A stretch of DNA of 64,000 nucleotides from Thecamonas trahens ATCC 50062 (GCF_000142905.1 NW_013657675.1:518180-582179), one strand, 5' to 3'; positions 1 through 11,700 are shown, counted from the first letter of the stretch. The notes: a model not told the origin generated them from the sequence alone. Numbers and translations are program-made.

Positions 1-1185
1 CGGGAGGGTCACCAGGCCACGCGACTTGGCCTTGTTGGCAAAACTGTCAACGACATCAAGCACAATACACGCGGTCTTGCCAGGCGCCGTCCGGAGGCCA
101 CGCCCCAGCATTTGCTGGAACAGCCCTTGTGACTTTGTTGGCCGTGCGAGGACGACGCAGTCGATGATTGGGATGTCGGTGCCCTCGGTGAAGACGCCGC
201 AGTTGATGAGCACCGGAAACTCCTTGGCTCGAAAGGCGTCGACCAGGGCGGCGCGTTCTGCAGGTGGCGTCATGCCGTGGACATACCGTGCGTCGATGCC
301 TTCGGCGGCAAACGCCGCCTGTAGGTCGAGGATGTGCTGGACGTCGACGGCAAAGACGAGCGTCGACGAGAGGGTGAGGCCGGCCGGCGGCGCCGCTGCC
401 AACGCAAGCCAGTTCTCGAGGAGAATGGCGTTGCGATCTGGCCGGTTGACGTGCGCTGCGAGGTGGCTGAGCGCAAAGTCGCCGCCCCACGACTTGACCG
501 CAGACAAATCGGTGGTGGTCTTGACGGTAAAAACCTTGAGCGGCGCGAGCCAGCCTTCGTCCATCATCTCGAGCATTGAGCGGTGGTAGGTGATGGCATC
601 AAAGACGGCGCCAAGCCCGAGCCCGTCGTGCCGCCGCACCGTCGCCGAGCAGCCCCATAGCAGTGTGGGCGCAGTTGGCGGCGGGCCCGGTACGGCTAGT
701 CCCTCGTCAGAGTCTTTGGCAAGGCCAAAGTGGTCCAGGATGCGGGTGTACGTCGGCGCTGTGGCATGGTGTGCCTCGTCAATGATGATTAGCTTGAATT
801 CGGCTGGATCGAAATACTTGAGCCGCAGTTGCGCCGCCTGCGATGCCCTGCCGAGCGTCGGCACCGAACCGACGACAACGTCGGCGTCGCGCGACGCGTT
901 CGCCTCGCCCTGCTCGATCTCTACCCGCAGCGTTGGATGAGCGTCCGCGATGCGGTCGCGCGCCTGCTGCAGCAGCTCCACCCGGTGCGCAAGGACAAGT
1001 GTCTTGGTCGCTTTAGGCGTCGGCGGCGGCAGGGCGTCCAGCAGGGCCGCAAAGATGACCGTCTTGCCCGAGCCGACCGGTAGCGAGACTACCTGCCGCC
1101 GCACCCCGCTTGCAAACGCCGCCAGTGACCTCGCCACGGCAGTCTTCTGGTACGGCCGCAGCTCGATACCACTCGTTGTCGTCAT
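1..1185 (-). CDS. IRC3-like superfamily 2 DNA/RNA helicase (3' end outside window)
   Basis: Reading the minus strand from the ATG at 1185, the frame stays open to the window edge (395 codons). The sequence shows Walker A PVGSGKT (residues about 36-42), motif II DEAHH (136-140), motif III CSAT and motif VI QMLGRGLR (about 355). The frame also has an N-terminal LRPYQKTAV segment like the Q-region of DEAH/UvrB-type helicases. This architecture fits the IRC3 / SSL2-like family; yeast Irc3 is a mitochondrial branch-migration helicase. No clear targeting peptide is visible, so location is open. The codons just upstream of the ATG are an Ala-Gly-Glu repeat from a CTCCAG-rich tandem repeat, so a more 5' start is possible. 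It is divergent from the kinesin gene. Confidence 0.82.
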   Translation of the reverse strand, partial: MTTTSGIELRPYQKTAVARSLAAFASGVRRQVVSLPVGSGKTVIFAALLDALPPPTPKATKTLVLAHRVELLQQARDRIADAHPTLRVEIEQGEANASRDADVVVGSVPTLGRASQAAQLRLKYFDPAEFKLIIIDEAHHATAPTYTRILDHFGLAKDSDEGLAVPGPPPTAPTLLWGCSATVRRHDGLGLGAVFDAITYHRSMLEMMDEGWLAPLKVFTVKTTTDLSAVKSWGGDFALSHLAAHVNRPDRNAILLENWLALAAAPPAGLTLSSTLVFAVDVQHILDLQAAFAAEGIDARYVHGMTPPAERAALVDAFRAKEFPVLINCGVFTEGTDIPIIDCVVLARPTKSQGLFQQMLGRGLRTAPGKTACIVLDVVDSFANKAKSRGLVTLP

Positions 1186-1779
1186 CCGAGCAGCCTCTCC
1201 AGCCTCTCCAGCTTCTCCAGCTTCTCCAGCTCCATCACCCTTTCTGTGAACCGCTCCGCCCAAGCTCGCTCGCGCTCTTGCCTGCGATGCCACACTCCGC
1301 CAGCACCATGCTCCGACTCGTACACTCCAGCCTCGCCAGCGCAGCATTGTGTGTGAGGGAGAGAGGGGGGAGGGGGAGGAGGAGGGCAAGGGTAAAGTGT
1401 GGTTACTCATGAGTACGAGCTCGGTCAGGGCTTGGTCTTGAGGGCTCAGGCTTGAGCGGGGCGAGACAGTCGGTCGGTCGGTCGGTCGGGCGGTGGGGCA
1501 GTCGGGGCGGTCGGTCAGCCATGGCCAGCTTGCAGCGGAGTCTTTGTCTTGGCATGGATGGTCAACGAACAATTGGGGTTGCCATGCGGAACAATAGTAA
1601 TTGATGGCATCAACGATTGTTTTTGCCGCAAAAACCGGCAACAGGCAAGCAACCGACGACTGTTGGCGGATAGCATGTTGAACGGCGAGGAGGACAGCAG
1701 AGGAGCAACGGCTGCGGGAGGAGACCGAGTGACAGACTCCAGACTCCAACACCGCACTTATAGGGTGAAAGGACTTGGC
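1186..1779. other. Divergent intergenic region between IRC3-like helicase and kinesin
   Basis: About 590 bp separate the two divergent start codons. It holds a CTCCAGC-type tandem repeat (about 1196-1235), a purine-rich tract near 1355-1390 and a GTCGGTCG tetranucleotide repeat near 1470-1515. A CTTATAGGG element at about 1757 lies just upstream of the kinesin start. No convincing gene is seen. Confidence 0.5.
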
Positions 1780-4700
1780 ATGTCAGGCACCACCCCACAT
1801 AAGCTGATCAACTCGTCGTCGTCGTCGCGGAGTCTCGGCTCGCCGCGTGGGGGCAGCGGCAAGAGCTCTGGAGAGTGTGTTCGTGTCGCTGTCCGCGTCC
1901 GACCCTTCAACGAGCGGTACGGCAATGGGCGGGATGATCGGGGAGAGGGAAAAGGAGTGGTGACGGTATGCGGCTGTGGCTGTAGTGTGGATGAACCCGT
2001 AGACTAACTAGCTCGATCGTGGACTGCAGGGAACTGGCACTCGGATCGACGTCGGTCATCTCTATGTACGGCGCTGCGACGGCGATCGAAGATGTGGAGA
2101 ACGAGCGGGCGAAGCATGAGTACACATACGACTATTCGTTTGACTCGTCGCAGCCAGCATCACCGGCGTTTGCCTCGCAGGAGGATGTTTTCGAGGCGCT
2201 GGGACGGCCGCTCATAGAGCACGCGTGGTCGGGCTTCAACTGCTCGATGTTTGCGTACGGACAGACCGGATCAGGCAAGTCGTACACCATGATGGGCTAC
2301 GGCGAGGCCAAAGGCCTCATTCCGCGCGGTTGCGAAGCGTTGTTTGAGCGGCTGGCGGCGGCCGAGGCTGATGCCCAGGTCTCGGGCGCGTCGGTTGAGG
2401 TCTCGTATCTGGAGATCTACAACGAGAACATCCGCGACTTGCTGAGCCCGCGGCTCGGCGCGACGCGCACGTTGAGCGGATTGCAGCGAGTCGAGTCGCC
2501 TGGGGCACACCGAGCCGGTGAACACTCGGGCTCGCACCTGACCATCCGTGAGAACCCGCAGCTGGGCGTGTATGTTGTGGGCCTCTCCAAGATCCTGGTC
2601 AAGTCGTACGCCGACATCGAGAAGGCCATCAACGCCGGAAACCGGTCGCGGACGGTGGCCCGGACCAAGATGAACGACACTTCCTCGCGGTCGCACTCGG
2701 TCTTCACCATCTACTTTAGCAAGGAGGCCGAGACAAGCATAGGCTCGGAGAGCACGTTCTCCAAGATTTCGCTCATTGACCTTGCCGGCTCGGAGCGGCA
2801 GAAGCACACGCAGGCCCAAGGCGAGCGGCTCAAGGAAGCGTGCTCGATCAACAAGTCGCTCTCGGCGCTGGGCAACGTCATCTCGGTCCTCGCCGACAAC
2901 TCACACCGCCCGCGGCGGCAGCACAAGTACGTGCCGTACCGCGACTCGGCACTCACGCGCCTGCTGCAAGAGTCGCTCGGCGGCAACTCAAAGACGGTCA
3001 TGATTGCCACAGTCTCGCCGGCAGCCGATAACTTTGACGAGTCGCTCTCGACGCTGAAGTATGCGCACCGCGCCAAGCAGATTGTCAACTCGGCGCGCAA
3101 GAACGAAGAGGTCAAGGCTGCGGCGGTCGACGCACTGCAGGCCGAGGTCCTTCGGCTCAAAGAGCTACTGGCGGCGTCGTCGGGCGGAGGCGGAACCGGG
3201 ACTGCCGCGTCGCCCCAGGACCGGCTGGCGCAGGAGGAGGCCGCCAGTCGGCTCGCCGAGAACGAGGCGCTCATCGCCGAGCTTTCCATGACGGTTGCCG
3301 AGAAGGAGCGGCGGACTGAGGAGATTAATCGGCTGCGGAGCGAGGCGCTGGCCGACATGGGCATTTCCATGGTCGAGCTCACTGGGGCGCTCGGCGTGGA
3401 TAAGTCGACACCGCACCTGGTCAACCTCAATGCCGACCCGCTCATGTCCGAGAACCTGGTTTACTTTCTCAATGACAACGTGACCCGGATCGGCAAGGCG
3501 ACTGCGAGCGTCCCGCAGGACATTGTCCTCTCAGGCTTCAACATCCAAGACGAGCACTGCACCATCGAGGCCGCCGCCGATGGCAGCATGATACTGCACC
3601 CGGCTGCAAACGCCAAGACCTTTGTCAACGGCGAGCAGGTGACCGAGCCGGCGGTCCTCGCCACCGGCCACCGCATCATTCTTGGCAACAACTACCTGTT
3701 CCGCTACACCAACCCGGCCGAGCTCGAGCAGCTTCTGGCCGAGTCGGACGGCAAGCTGCCGCCCGAGCTGGCAGGCGGCTTTGAGTTTGCCATGCGCGAG
3801 TTCCTCGCCGCCCGCGGGCAGAGCGTCGACGTCGATCCGGACTCGGAGGCCGGGCTCATTCTGCGGCTGGTCGAGGCCACCGACGAGGCCAACGACGTGG
3901 CCGAGCTGTTGAAGAAGAAAATGATATTCTCGGTCGAGCTCCACGACAACGACGACGGCAAGCGCGAGGTCGGCATCCGGGCCACAAACTTGCTCACCGA
4001 CTCGACCAAGTTCTGGAGCGTGGAAAAGTTCGACAACCGCTTTGCCGCCATCCAGCAGTACATGGAGATTTACGGGCAGACCGGATCGTGGGACGTGCCG
4101 GCTGAAGACGACCCGTTCTTTGACCCGCCGTCGGACCAACTGATCGGGACGGCGACAGTGGCACTGGGTCCGCTACTCAGCCACGGCGTCATCGACGGCT
4201 GGTTTCCGGCCACCTTTGGTCGATTCGACGAGGCCCGGGGCGAAGTCCACCTCCGGCTCTCGGTCGTGGCCGCGCCATTGGACTCGACGCCGTCGCCGGT
4301 GCTCCTCGCACAAGCCAAGCCGCTGCTCATCACCAAAGACACCATCGGCTCGCTGGTGGCGGTCAACATCTCGGTCGCCGGCATCCGCGAGGTGACCTGC
4401 GAGTTTGACGAAGGCATGTTTGTGCGGTTCTTCTTCCCCGAAGGCTCCGAGGAGGTGACGCCGCGGACAGAGGCAGTCTCGTTGCAAGAGTCGGTCTCGA
4501 GCAAGAGGGCGAGCGAGACGCCGCTGGCGTACTTCGAGTCATTTGTCATGCCGCTCTCAAAGTCGCTGGTGGCGCAGCTTGGCACGGGCTCACTCAAGTT
4601 TGAGCTGTGGGGACACGACTCTCTCGAGGCGCGTGATCCTGACGTCCTGCAAGCTGTGCTTCGCACCCGCGACGCCGAGCTCGAAGCCGCCCGGCGCAAC

Positions 4701-4997
4701 TTTGCCGACATCAACGCCAAGCAAGCCGACGAGATTGCGGCGCTCAAGGCGCGGGTGGCCGAGCTCGAGTCGAACGCGTACACGGTGCTCAAGGACGAGG
4801 TCAACGAGTTCCGCGCGAAGAAGGCCAAGTTTGAGGCCACGCTTCGGACGCTCCACGACACGCTGCCGGCGTTTGAGAGCCAGCTCAATTCGATGATGGC
4901 GTCGGCAAGCGCAAGCGCCGCCGGCGTCGGCACGCCGCCGCGCACGCCGCGCAAGCTCACGCCGCGCGAGCTGAGCCAGCCATTCCTTGGGCATTGA
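1780..4997 (+). CDS. Kinesin-3 family motor with FHA domain
   Basis: Two exons, 1780-1916 and 2030-4997 (intron 1917-2029, GTACGG...CAG, phase 2), give 1034 residues. Exon 1 ends in VAVRVRPFNER and exon 2 resumes with ELALGSTSVISM, rebuilding the first motor strand. The motor contains P-loop GQTGSGKS (about 123-130), switch I NDTSSRSH (about 261) and switch II DLAGSE (about 296). A neck/coiled-coil segment follows, then an FHA domain at about 530-600, a KIF1-like middle region and a C-terminal coiled coil. Motor followed by FHA is the hallmark of kinesin-3 (KIF1/UNC-104, KIF13, KIF14), which drives microtubule plus-end transport of vesicles. No C-terminal PH domain is seen, so cargo choice may differ from UNC-104. 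The start is the ATG in good context closest to the motor; an in-frame upstream GTG-type extension is not needed. Confidence 0.93.
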
Positions 4998-5063
4998 GTG
5001 CCGTAGATTGTCGAACAAAGCAAGGTGACCATATTCGTGTTCCATGACTTTATACGGCTCGGT

Positions 5064-6418
5064 TCAACCGAGGATGCCGACCGACTTGCACTTTTCGACG
5101 GCAGCCGACGCCTCGACTGGGTCCATCGACTTGAGGGTGTCGCGGACAGCGGCAACGTCGCCGGAGAGAATGGCATCGCGGAGAGCCTCAGGGAGGGTGT
5201 CCATGACTGCGGCGTAAGCCTGGTACTCCTCGGTCTGAGCGATGGCCTCCTGCTCTTCGGGAGTGAGGCCCTCGGCGGCAACTGGGGCGGCAGCGGCGGC
5301 CTCGGTCTCGATGGCCTCATCGTCGTCGGCGTTGGCGAGCTCCTCCTCGACGGCGGCGACGAGCTTCTGGTAGTTGTTCTTCCAGTCGTCATTAAAAGCG
5401 GCGACGGCCTGCTTGTTGCCGGAGAGCATCATGCCGAAAAACTGGTTGGCGCCCGACGGCCCGCCCATGGCAAGAATGTACTGCACGACGTACGAGTGGT
5501 GGACCCAGCGCTTGGCAGCCTTGTGGTCGCCGGCCTTGATGGCGCGGATGCCGAGAATCGAGAGATGATCGGCCATGTCCTTGTTGATCAGCGCCTTGGC
5601 GTGCCTCTTGAGAATCTCCTGCAGCCGCTCAAACTTGCCGCGCGGGACCGAGCCGACCATGTCGATGAGGAGCTGCAGCTCCGAGTCGGCGTCGTCCGAA
5701 GCAGCAGCGGGCTCGTCCTCTCCACCAGTACCCGGTGTCGGTGCAGCAGCAGCACCAGAAGAAGCAGCAGCGGCGGCGGCCGGATCGATCTCGCCCGACG
5801 GCAGCAGGGCGTCCGGCGAGATGCCAGCAGCAGCAGCGGCGCCTTCAGCAGCGGCGCGTGCGACACGGAGCTCTTTGAGCGCCTTGGCCTCGCCAACCAG
5901 CTCAGCCTCCTGCTCGTCGGCAGACTTGCCCCTGTTGATGAGAGTTGACTCCCACTTTGTGGTGCACATGTTGTCTGCGTTCCACTTGAAGTTCTTCTCC
6001 CGCTCCGCCGCCCGCTCCGCGTAAACGTCCTCGGCCTTCTGCCGCTCCTCCAACTCGGTCTTGAGCCCGTCCTTGGTCTCTGCGTCGAGGCTCTCCTCCG
6101 TCAGCTTCAGCAGCAGCTTGCTGATAGCCTTCTTGTTCTCCTCCCGCATCTGCTCCTCTTGCCTGTGTACCTCCTTCAACCCACCCCAATCCAATGCCTG
6201 TGTTGTCAGTCCCCTGCCTAGGACATGCCTTCGTGAAGGCACCCCCCCCCCCCTCCTCCTCTTCACCCAGCACCCCCATGGGATACGTACGCAACCATCT
6301 GACGCTCATGCTCCTTTTGCTGGCGACGAACAGCCATGAACGAGTCTCTGTCCACATAGGGAGACACTTCTTCGTCGTCAGAGAGCTCGATGTTGTCCCA
6401 CTTGGAGTAGTCAACCAT
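5064..6418 (-). CDS. CDC37: Hsp90 co-chaperone Cdc37
   Basis: Minus-strand exons 6291-6418 and 5064-6162 (intron 6163-6290, donor GTACGT) join in phase to give 408 residues. The N-terminus MVDYSKWDNIELSDDE matches the invariant Cdc37 kinase-binding start (human MVDYSVWDHIEVSDDE), including the conserved casein-kinase-2 serine at position 13. A coiled-coil segment follows, rich in Glu and Lys, then FKWNADNMCTTKWESTLIN. The C-terminal half is predicted helical and contains the Hsp90-binding region. Cdc37 delivers client protein kinases to Hsp90 in the cytosol. An Ala/Gly-rich linker lies near the middle. The gene converges on the kinesin gene with a 66 bp spacer. Confidence 0.93.
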
Positions 6419-7216
6419 GGTGCGAGTGAGAAAGGTTGTCGTCGTCCAAGCGGGCGGGGGGGGGGCAGGGGACACAGGGGGCAGGGGGCAGGGGGCAGGG
6501 GGGCGGCCTTCTTCAGCCTTTTGTCAACCAGTGTACCAGTGTGCCAATCATTGGCCGAAAGGGAGGCACGGGAGAAGAGGAGGAGGGGAGTCTTGAGAGT
6601 GGGATTGATGAGTGATGATTGATGATTGATGATATGTGATGGATGGATGGGGAGAGGAGGGGGGAGGGGAGAGGGGGAGGGAGGGGGTGAGGGGGGGGTT
6701 GATCATGGCAATGTGACCCGCTGTGCTCTTCTTGGTCATGTCGGATGAAACGATGACCACCCGTGAGAGGCCACGCCATCGGGCACCCGACTCCAGCCTC
6801 AGCCACTCCTCCTCTCCACACACCCACACCCACACACCCACATACCCATACACCCATACACCCACACACCCACACACAATGGTACACTCCCTTCCCTCCT
6901 CCCTTCCCTNNNNNNNNNNNNNNNNNNNNNNNNNNNNNNNNNNNNNNNNNNNNNNNNNNNNNNNNNNNNNNNNNNNNNNNNNNNNNNNNNNNNNNNNNNN
7001 NNNNNNNNNNNNNNNNNNNNNNNNNNNNNNNNNNNNNNNNNNNNNNNNNNNNNNNNNNNNNNNNNNNNNNNNNNNNNNNNNNNNNNNNNNNNNNNNNNNN
7101 NNNNNNNNNNNNNNNNNNNNNNNNNNNNNNNNNNNNNNNNNNNNNNTCCCCCCCTCCCTCCCACCCCCCCCCCCCCCCCCCCCTCCCCTCACCCCCTCCT
7201 CACCCCCCTTCCACAG
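6419..7216. other. Low-complexity region containing assembly gap 1
   Basis: G-rich runs (6460-6700), a CA-rich minisatellite (about 6825-6880) and a C-rich tract (7147-7200) flank 237 Ns at 6910-7146. The region holds the 5' part or first intron of the EF-hand gene that begins at 7217. An ATG at 6879-6881 immediately followed by GT (6882-6883) would join in phase to the exon at 7217, so the first exon could be the start codon alone. That is speculative because the gap may hide another exon. Confidence 0.4.
6910..7146. other. Assembly gap (237 N)
   Basis: A run of undetermined bases flanked by C-rich homopolymer sequence. It probably lies in or upstream of the first intron of the EF-hand gene. 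Confidence 0.98.
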
Positions 7217-7719
7217 TCAACAAGCCTCTCCCAGGAAGAGGTGGCTCTGTTCAAGGACGTGTTCTCGATGGTGGACAAGGATGCAGACGGATCGGTGTCT
7301 GCAAGCGAACTGCGTGGGGTCATGCGCAAGGGAAAGCTCTCACTGGATGCTTCTGTGGAGGAGTTTGAGGACATGATCAATGAGTTTGATGTGGATCGGG
7401 CAGGTACACTTGACTTTCCCAGTTCCTCGACATGATGGCTGCTATGAAGGGCGTGGGCCGGACGATGGCCCAGGAGGATGACGCTATCTTTGCTATTCTC
7501 TCTGGCTACGCTGCAAGCCCTGGCGAAGACGGCGAGGACGAGTACATCACCGCCGCAGACCTCTCCAAGATCATGGCCGCGCTCGGCGAGTCCATTGGCA
7601 TGGACGAGGCAGAGTCCATCATCTCCCACTGCATGTCACAGTCGCATGCTCCGGGCGTCTCGCGCGAGGACTTTAATGCCTTCCTCCTCAGCTCGCAGGA
7701 GAAGAAGTCCCAGGACTAG
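7217..7719 (+). pseudogene. Calmodulin-like EF-hand protein, 5' end missing and frame interrupted
   Basis: An acceptor CCACAG at 7211-7216 opens a frame reading SLSQEEVALFKDVFSMVDKD, a calmodulin/troponin-C style start. EF-hand 1 has a canonical loop (DKDADGSVSASE). EF-hand 2 (DVDRAGTLDF) breaks: the frame hits a stop at about 7433, while the next frame resumes with FLDMMAAMKG and runs to the stop at 7717-7719. One extra C in the CCC run near 7420-7422 would restore an unbroken EF-hand ending in P-Q-F-L. The C-terminal half keeps a two-lobe layout but its loops are degenerate. The break is more likely a homopolymer sequencing error than a true pseudogene. A 19 bp GT-AG intron is the alternative and seems too short. 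Likely role: a calcium sensor or light-chain-like protein of about 165 residues. Confidence 0.7.
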
Positions 7720-8555
7720 GCCCGGCTGACCCGCTGCCCGCCACGCCCACATCGCCCCCGCCCGCTTTGCCTCCACCCGGCTTGCTATACGCCCGCGCCG
7801 CCTCAAGCCGTGCCTGCGCCGCCCGGCTCCGTGCCGCGATCTTGGCCAGCCGCCTCTCCTCTGCACTCGCGCCGTGTGTGAGTCGCTGCCACCATCAGCC
7901 CGCTCCCTGCCCTCCCCCAGCAGACGTACCCTCCTGCCACTCGAGCTCATCTTCGATCTCCGACTGCGGGCGAGCCTCGCGCCGCTTCTGCCTGTACGCG
8001 CGGTCGTTCTCCATCATCTGCTTGTGGTAGTACAGATAGCCGACCACACCCAGGACCACCGCCGTCCCCGTGTAGCTCACCCACCGGCGAGGCTTGATGA
8101 ACAGCTCCGGATTGAGCAACCTGCCGCCCCACCGAGTCATCACCCCCACCACACCATCAACCCACCATCATCAGTCAGTCAGTCGCTCCTTCACCCTGCC
8201 GCAGTCTGTCCCCGATCCTCCCTCCACGCCACCACAACGCCGCACCCCCCCACCCCCCCACCCCCCCCTCACACACACAAACACCAAGCAGCCAGCCAAC
8301 CACCGACTCTCTGCTGCTCCTTTCGCACCAAGTCATCCTCACCACCCCTAACCCTCGCTACGACCACCACTCCCACTCTGCCTACCTCACTCACCCCCTC
8401 CCCCACTTCCCCCTCTCCACGCCCGCCCACTCCACAAGACTCACCCACTCACACGCTCATCACCTTCAATGAGAGACGTACTTGAACAACGCTGTCGCTG
8501 TCCGTCGCGCCTCATTAGGCGGTGGCTTGGGTCCTCCGGGGGGAGGTGTAGCCAT
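7688..8555 (-). CDS. SMIM8 (UPF0708)-like small single-pass membrane protein
   Basis: Three minus-strand exons, 8482-8555, 7930-8120 and 7688-7860, join in phase (438 nt, 145 residues); both donors are GTACGT. The joined core reads RRTATALFKLLNPELFIKP followed by one hydrophobic span (WVSYTGTAVVLGVVGYLYY). The NPELFIKP block plus TM helix is the signature of small integral membrane protein 8, as I recall the family; its molecular role is not established. The tail after the TM is long, basic and Ala-rich, longer than the roughly 100-residue vertebrate form. The chosen ATG at 8555 has GCCATGG context; an in-frame ATG at 8612 would add 19 residues. The last 32 bp overlap the end of the EF-hand gene on the other strand. 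Confidence 0.7.
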
Positions 8556-8765
8556 GGCGTCAGAAGACAGGTAGCGATGGCCTCGACCACCGAATACTGC
8601 CCGGCGCGGCATGGGCGCCGACGCGTCAGTACCACCCGCTGCCTCGAGGTTGTGGCCGGCTGACGGGCTCGGCGACGAGCCGCTGGACAAGGATCACGCT
8701 CGCCTCCAGCAGCATGCCGACCATCGCCGCTCCGATCACAGCTCATCGTCAACATGTGCTGGGCC

Positions 8766-11700
8766 TTAGTGCCGGCCGGTGGCGCGGGCGACAGGAGTCC
8801 GGGTTGTGATGCCCACAGCCTCGCCCATCCGGCCCGATGCCGAAACGGGGGTCCACACAAACTTGAGAAAGTGGTTGACGTCGTCGTTAGTCGGCATGTA
8901 CCGCTTCGTGCCGGCAATCTCGAGCAGCTCGGCGTTGTTGGGGTCGGGACCGCGCGGGACAATGCGGTACCAGCGGTACTGCTGGATTTGCGCCGGCTCA
9001 CCGCCAAAGTACGTGCCGACCGGAGTGAGCTCGACGCCCTCCTGAGGCGACGCCGCCAGCTCGGATCCAAATGTGAGCTCGAGGACCTGCGGCGGCGCAG
9101 GCTCGACCGCGTGCGACGCCATGGCAGACGCCAGCTCGCCGACCTCACCGTCACTGCGGACCGGCAGGTACTCGACCACAAGTGTCATGCCGACGTGGGT
9201 GAGCGAGAGCGGAAGCTCTCGTCCGGTAGCTAGCAGCACGTTCTTTGACGTCGACCGCTTCGACCGTGCGTACCACTTGATCTCCGACGCGCCCTCCTCG
9301 CCGCCAGCATACTGCCCGCCGACCCGGAGCGTAACACCTTCCATCAGCCGCCCCTCGATGGCCAGGTCCAGCACGGCAGGCGCCTGCGCTGACACAGGCC
9401 CCACCGGCGGCGTCGACGTCCATCGCCCGCCCACCGGCTGGCACTGGTACAAAAACGAGTAGCCCGCCATCTCGCCGGTCACCACAAGCTCAGTCGACCC
9501 AGTCGTCATCACGCTCTTGGTCCCGGTCGCCGGCTCGATGCGGATCCACCGCCGTGTCGCGCCGGTCGCGTCGCACCCAATGAAAATCTCGTGTGCGTTG
9601 AGGACTGCACCCTCACGCGCCTCGCCGCTCAGCTCGAGCACAACCTGTGGGCCGGCGCCGCTGGTGCCCTCGCTGCCGGCTGCGCCCTCGCTGCCGTGCT
9701 CAGCCACGCGGTCGACGTAGAGGGCAGCATGCGGCGGCTCGTGGTCGCTCCCAGCATCGTCAACAAACTCGTACTCGTACTCGTACTCATACTGAGGCTG
9801 CGCGTTGGGCACGTGAGCGCTGCCACCGTCGTTGCGCCCGCCGGCGCCCGGAGTGTCGCTGGCGGCCTTGGCCGTTAGCGTCTTATGGATGTCGATGAGC
9901 TCGTTGTTGTAGTTGGATGAAAGGTACGATTCGAGGTGCGAGGCAACCATGACCTGCAGCTGGCGGACCATTCCGGCGTCGAGGTGGTACTGCGCGCCAA
10001 ACTCGCGGGCAAGGATGGCCGGGTCGTCGCCGGCGCGGACGCCGAGCTTGCCGGACCGGCCCATGCCGAGGTTGACGTCCATGACAAAGAGGATTGGATC
10101 AATGGAGACGTCCGAGACGACCGACGTTGTGTCGTCGACCGAGTCGCGCCGGCGCTTTTCAGCCGCCTGCCCAACCTTTGCCCGGCGCGCCTTGCCGCTC
10201 CGAGCCGCCACCGCCGGCGCCGAGTCCTCCGACTCCCAGTCGTGGAGTGGCGCGTTCAGCCGGCGCTTCTCCTCGCGGTCGGCACGGCCCCTGGTCATGA
10301 GCTTGACTGCCTTCTCGACGCCCTTAACCTTGGCCAGCGGCGACGCCTTGGGGTACAGGATCGACCGCGGAGGCTCGCGGATGGCCGGGCTGAACTTGCA
10401 GTGCTCCAGGATCTCGCGCTCCTCGGTCGAGAGCTTGGCCTGCCACTTCATGGCCGCCCGAGCCGGCGACGACTTGGATGCTGACGGCGACGCTGTCGCG
10501 CCGCTTGCTGCCGACGGCGGCGCGGCCTTAGTGTACTTGTTGACCTTGGGCGAAAAGGTGCACTCCTTGAGCTTGGCGTCGAGCGCCGCCAGCCGCTTGA
10601 CCTCGGCCTTGCGCCGCGCAATCTTGGCCCGCTCCTCGATGATTTCATGCCGCCGGTTCGGCGACCGCGAGAGCTCCGGGTTCTTGACAATCAAGCGCGC
10701 TAGCGCCTTGGCCTCCAGCTTGGCCGTTCGGTTCGTCACCATGACCTGCGGCTGAAAGGTGCAGTCGTCGTCGAGGACTGGCGTCTTGGGCGCCCGGTGG
10801 AGGGCCTCGTACGCAGACTTGGTCCGGATGAGCTCCACAAACTGCACAATTTCCGGCCGCGCCGCAAACGCCGCCGCCAGCTTCCCGTCGGCCTCCATCA
10901 GCGCATCCAGCACAGCGCCCGAGTCCGACGCCGAGTCGGCGGCGCCGTGGACCCTTGCCATCACATCGGCCGGCGTTGCCGATGAGAGCACCGGGTCCGA
11001 CTCGACAACCGAGTCGACAAACGCGTGCAGGCTCTCCGGCTCGACCCGCCCGGTGCCGTCTGGATCGAGATGCGTCCACACCGAGTCGAGCATGGCCTGC
11101 TCCTCCTGGATGCGCGGCTTGTGCTTGTCGACCGAGCGTGAGACAAACCAGCCGAGCTCGACAAAGAGGTGCTCGACTTGGTCGCGCGAGAGGTCGCCGG
11201 TCTCATCAACGTCGGCCTGCGCAAAGAGCTTCGACACCGACTCGGCGGAGAGCTTGGACCGGATGATGGCCTGCGACTTGGCCGACATCTTGGGTGCAGC
11301 GTGGAGGAGCTCCTCCTCAAACTGGGCGCGGAGCTCACGCTTGCGCTTGGTCTCTTGCCGCGCCTTGGCCTCATGGTATAGCGCCTCGTGGACGCCGAGC
11401 GCCGACCGCTGCGCACGCACCAGGAGTCGCGTCCGGTCGTAGTCGCGCTTGATCGACGGCACCGCAATGTCATGCACCACAGGCTTGGGCTGGCACGCCT
11501 CCTCATACAGCCGGTCCGCGAGCGCCACAGACTTCATCTTGCGGAGCTTGAGGTGCTCGGCACCCTTGGCGTACAGCCGCTCGTGGACTGAGAGCGAGTC
11601 GGTCCGCTCAATAGCCTGCGAGTACGCCGAGATGGCTGGCGAGCCGGTCACCTCGAGCTCCTCCTCGCGGAGCTTGATGAGGTCTTTGAGCCGGTCCACC

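Noticed and set aside
4070-5392. 440-codon minus-strand frame opposite the kinesin C-terminus and Cdc37
   Set aside because: Ser/Arg-rich composition typical of antisense frames in GC-rich coding DNA; it overlaps two well-supported genes.
7418-7436. A 19-bp intron GTACAC...CCCAG inside the EF-hand gene
   Set aside because: It would remove conserved EF-hand residues (GTLDF) and is far shorter than any other intron here; a one-base homopolymer error explains the break better.
10759-11442. Plus-strand frames opposite the large A9-repeat gene
   Set aside because: Shadow frames with Ser/Arg bias and no domain.
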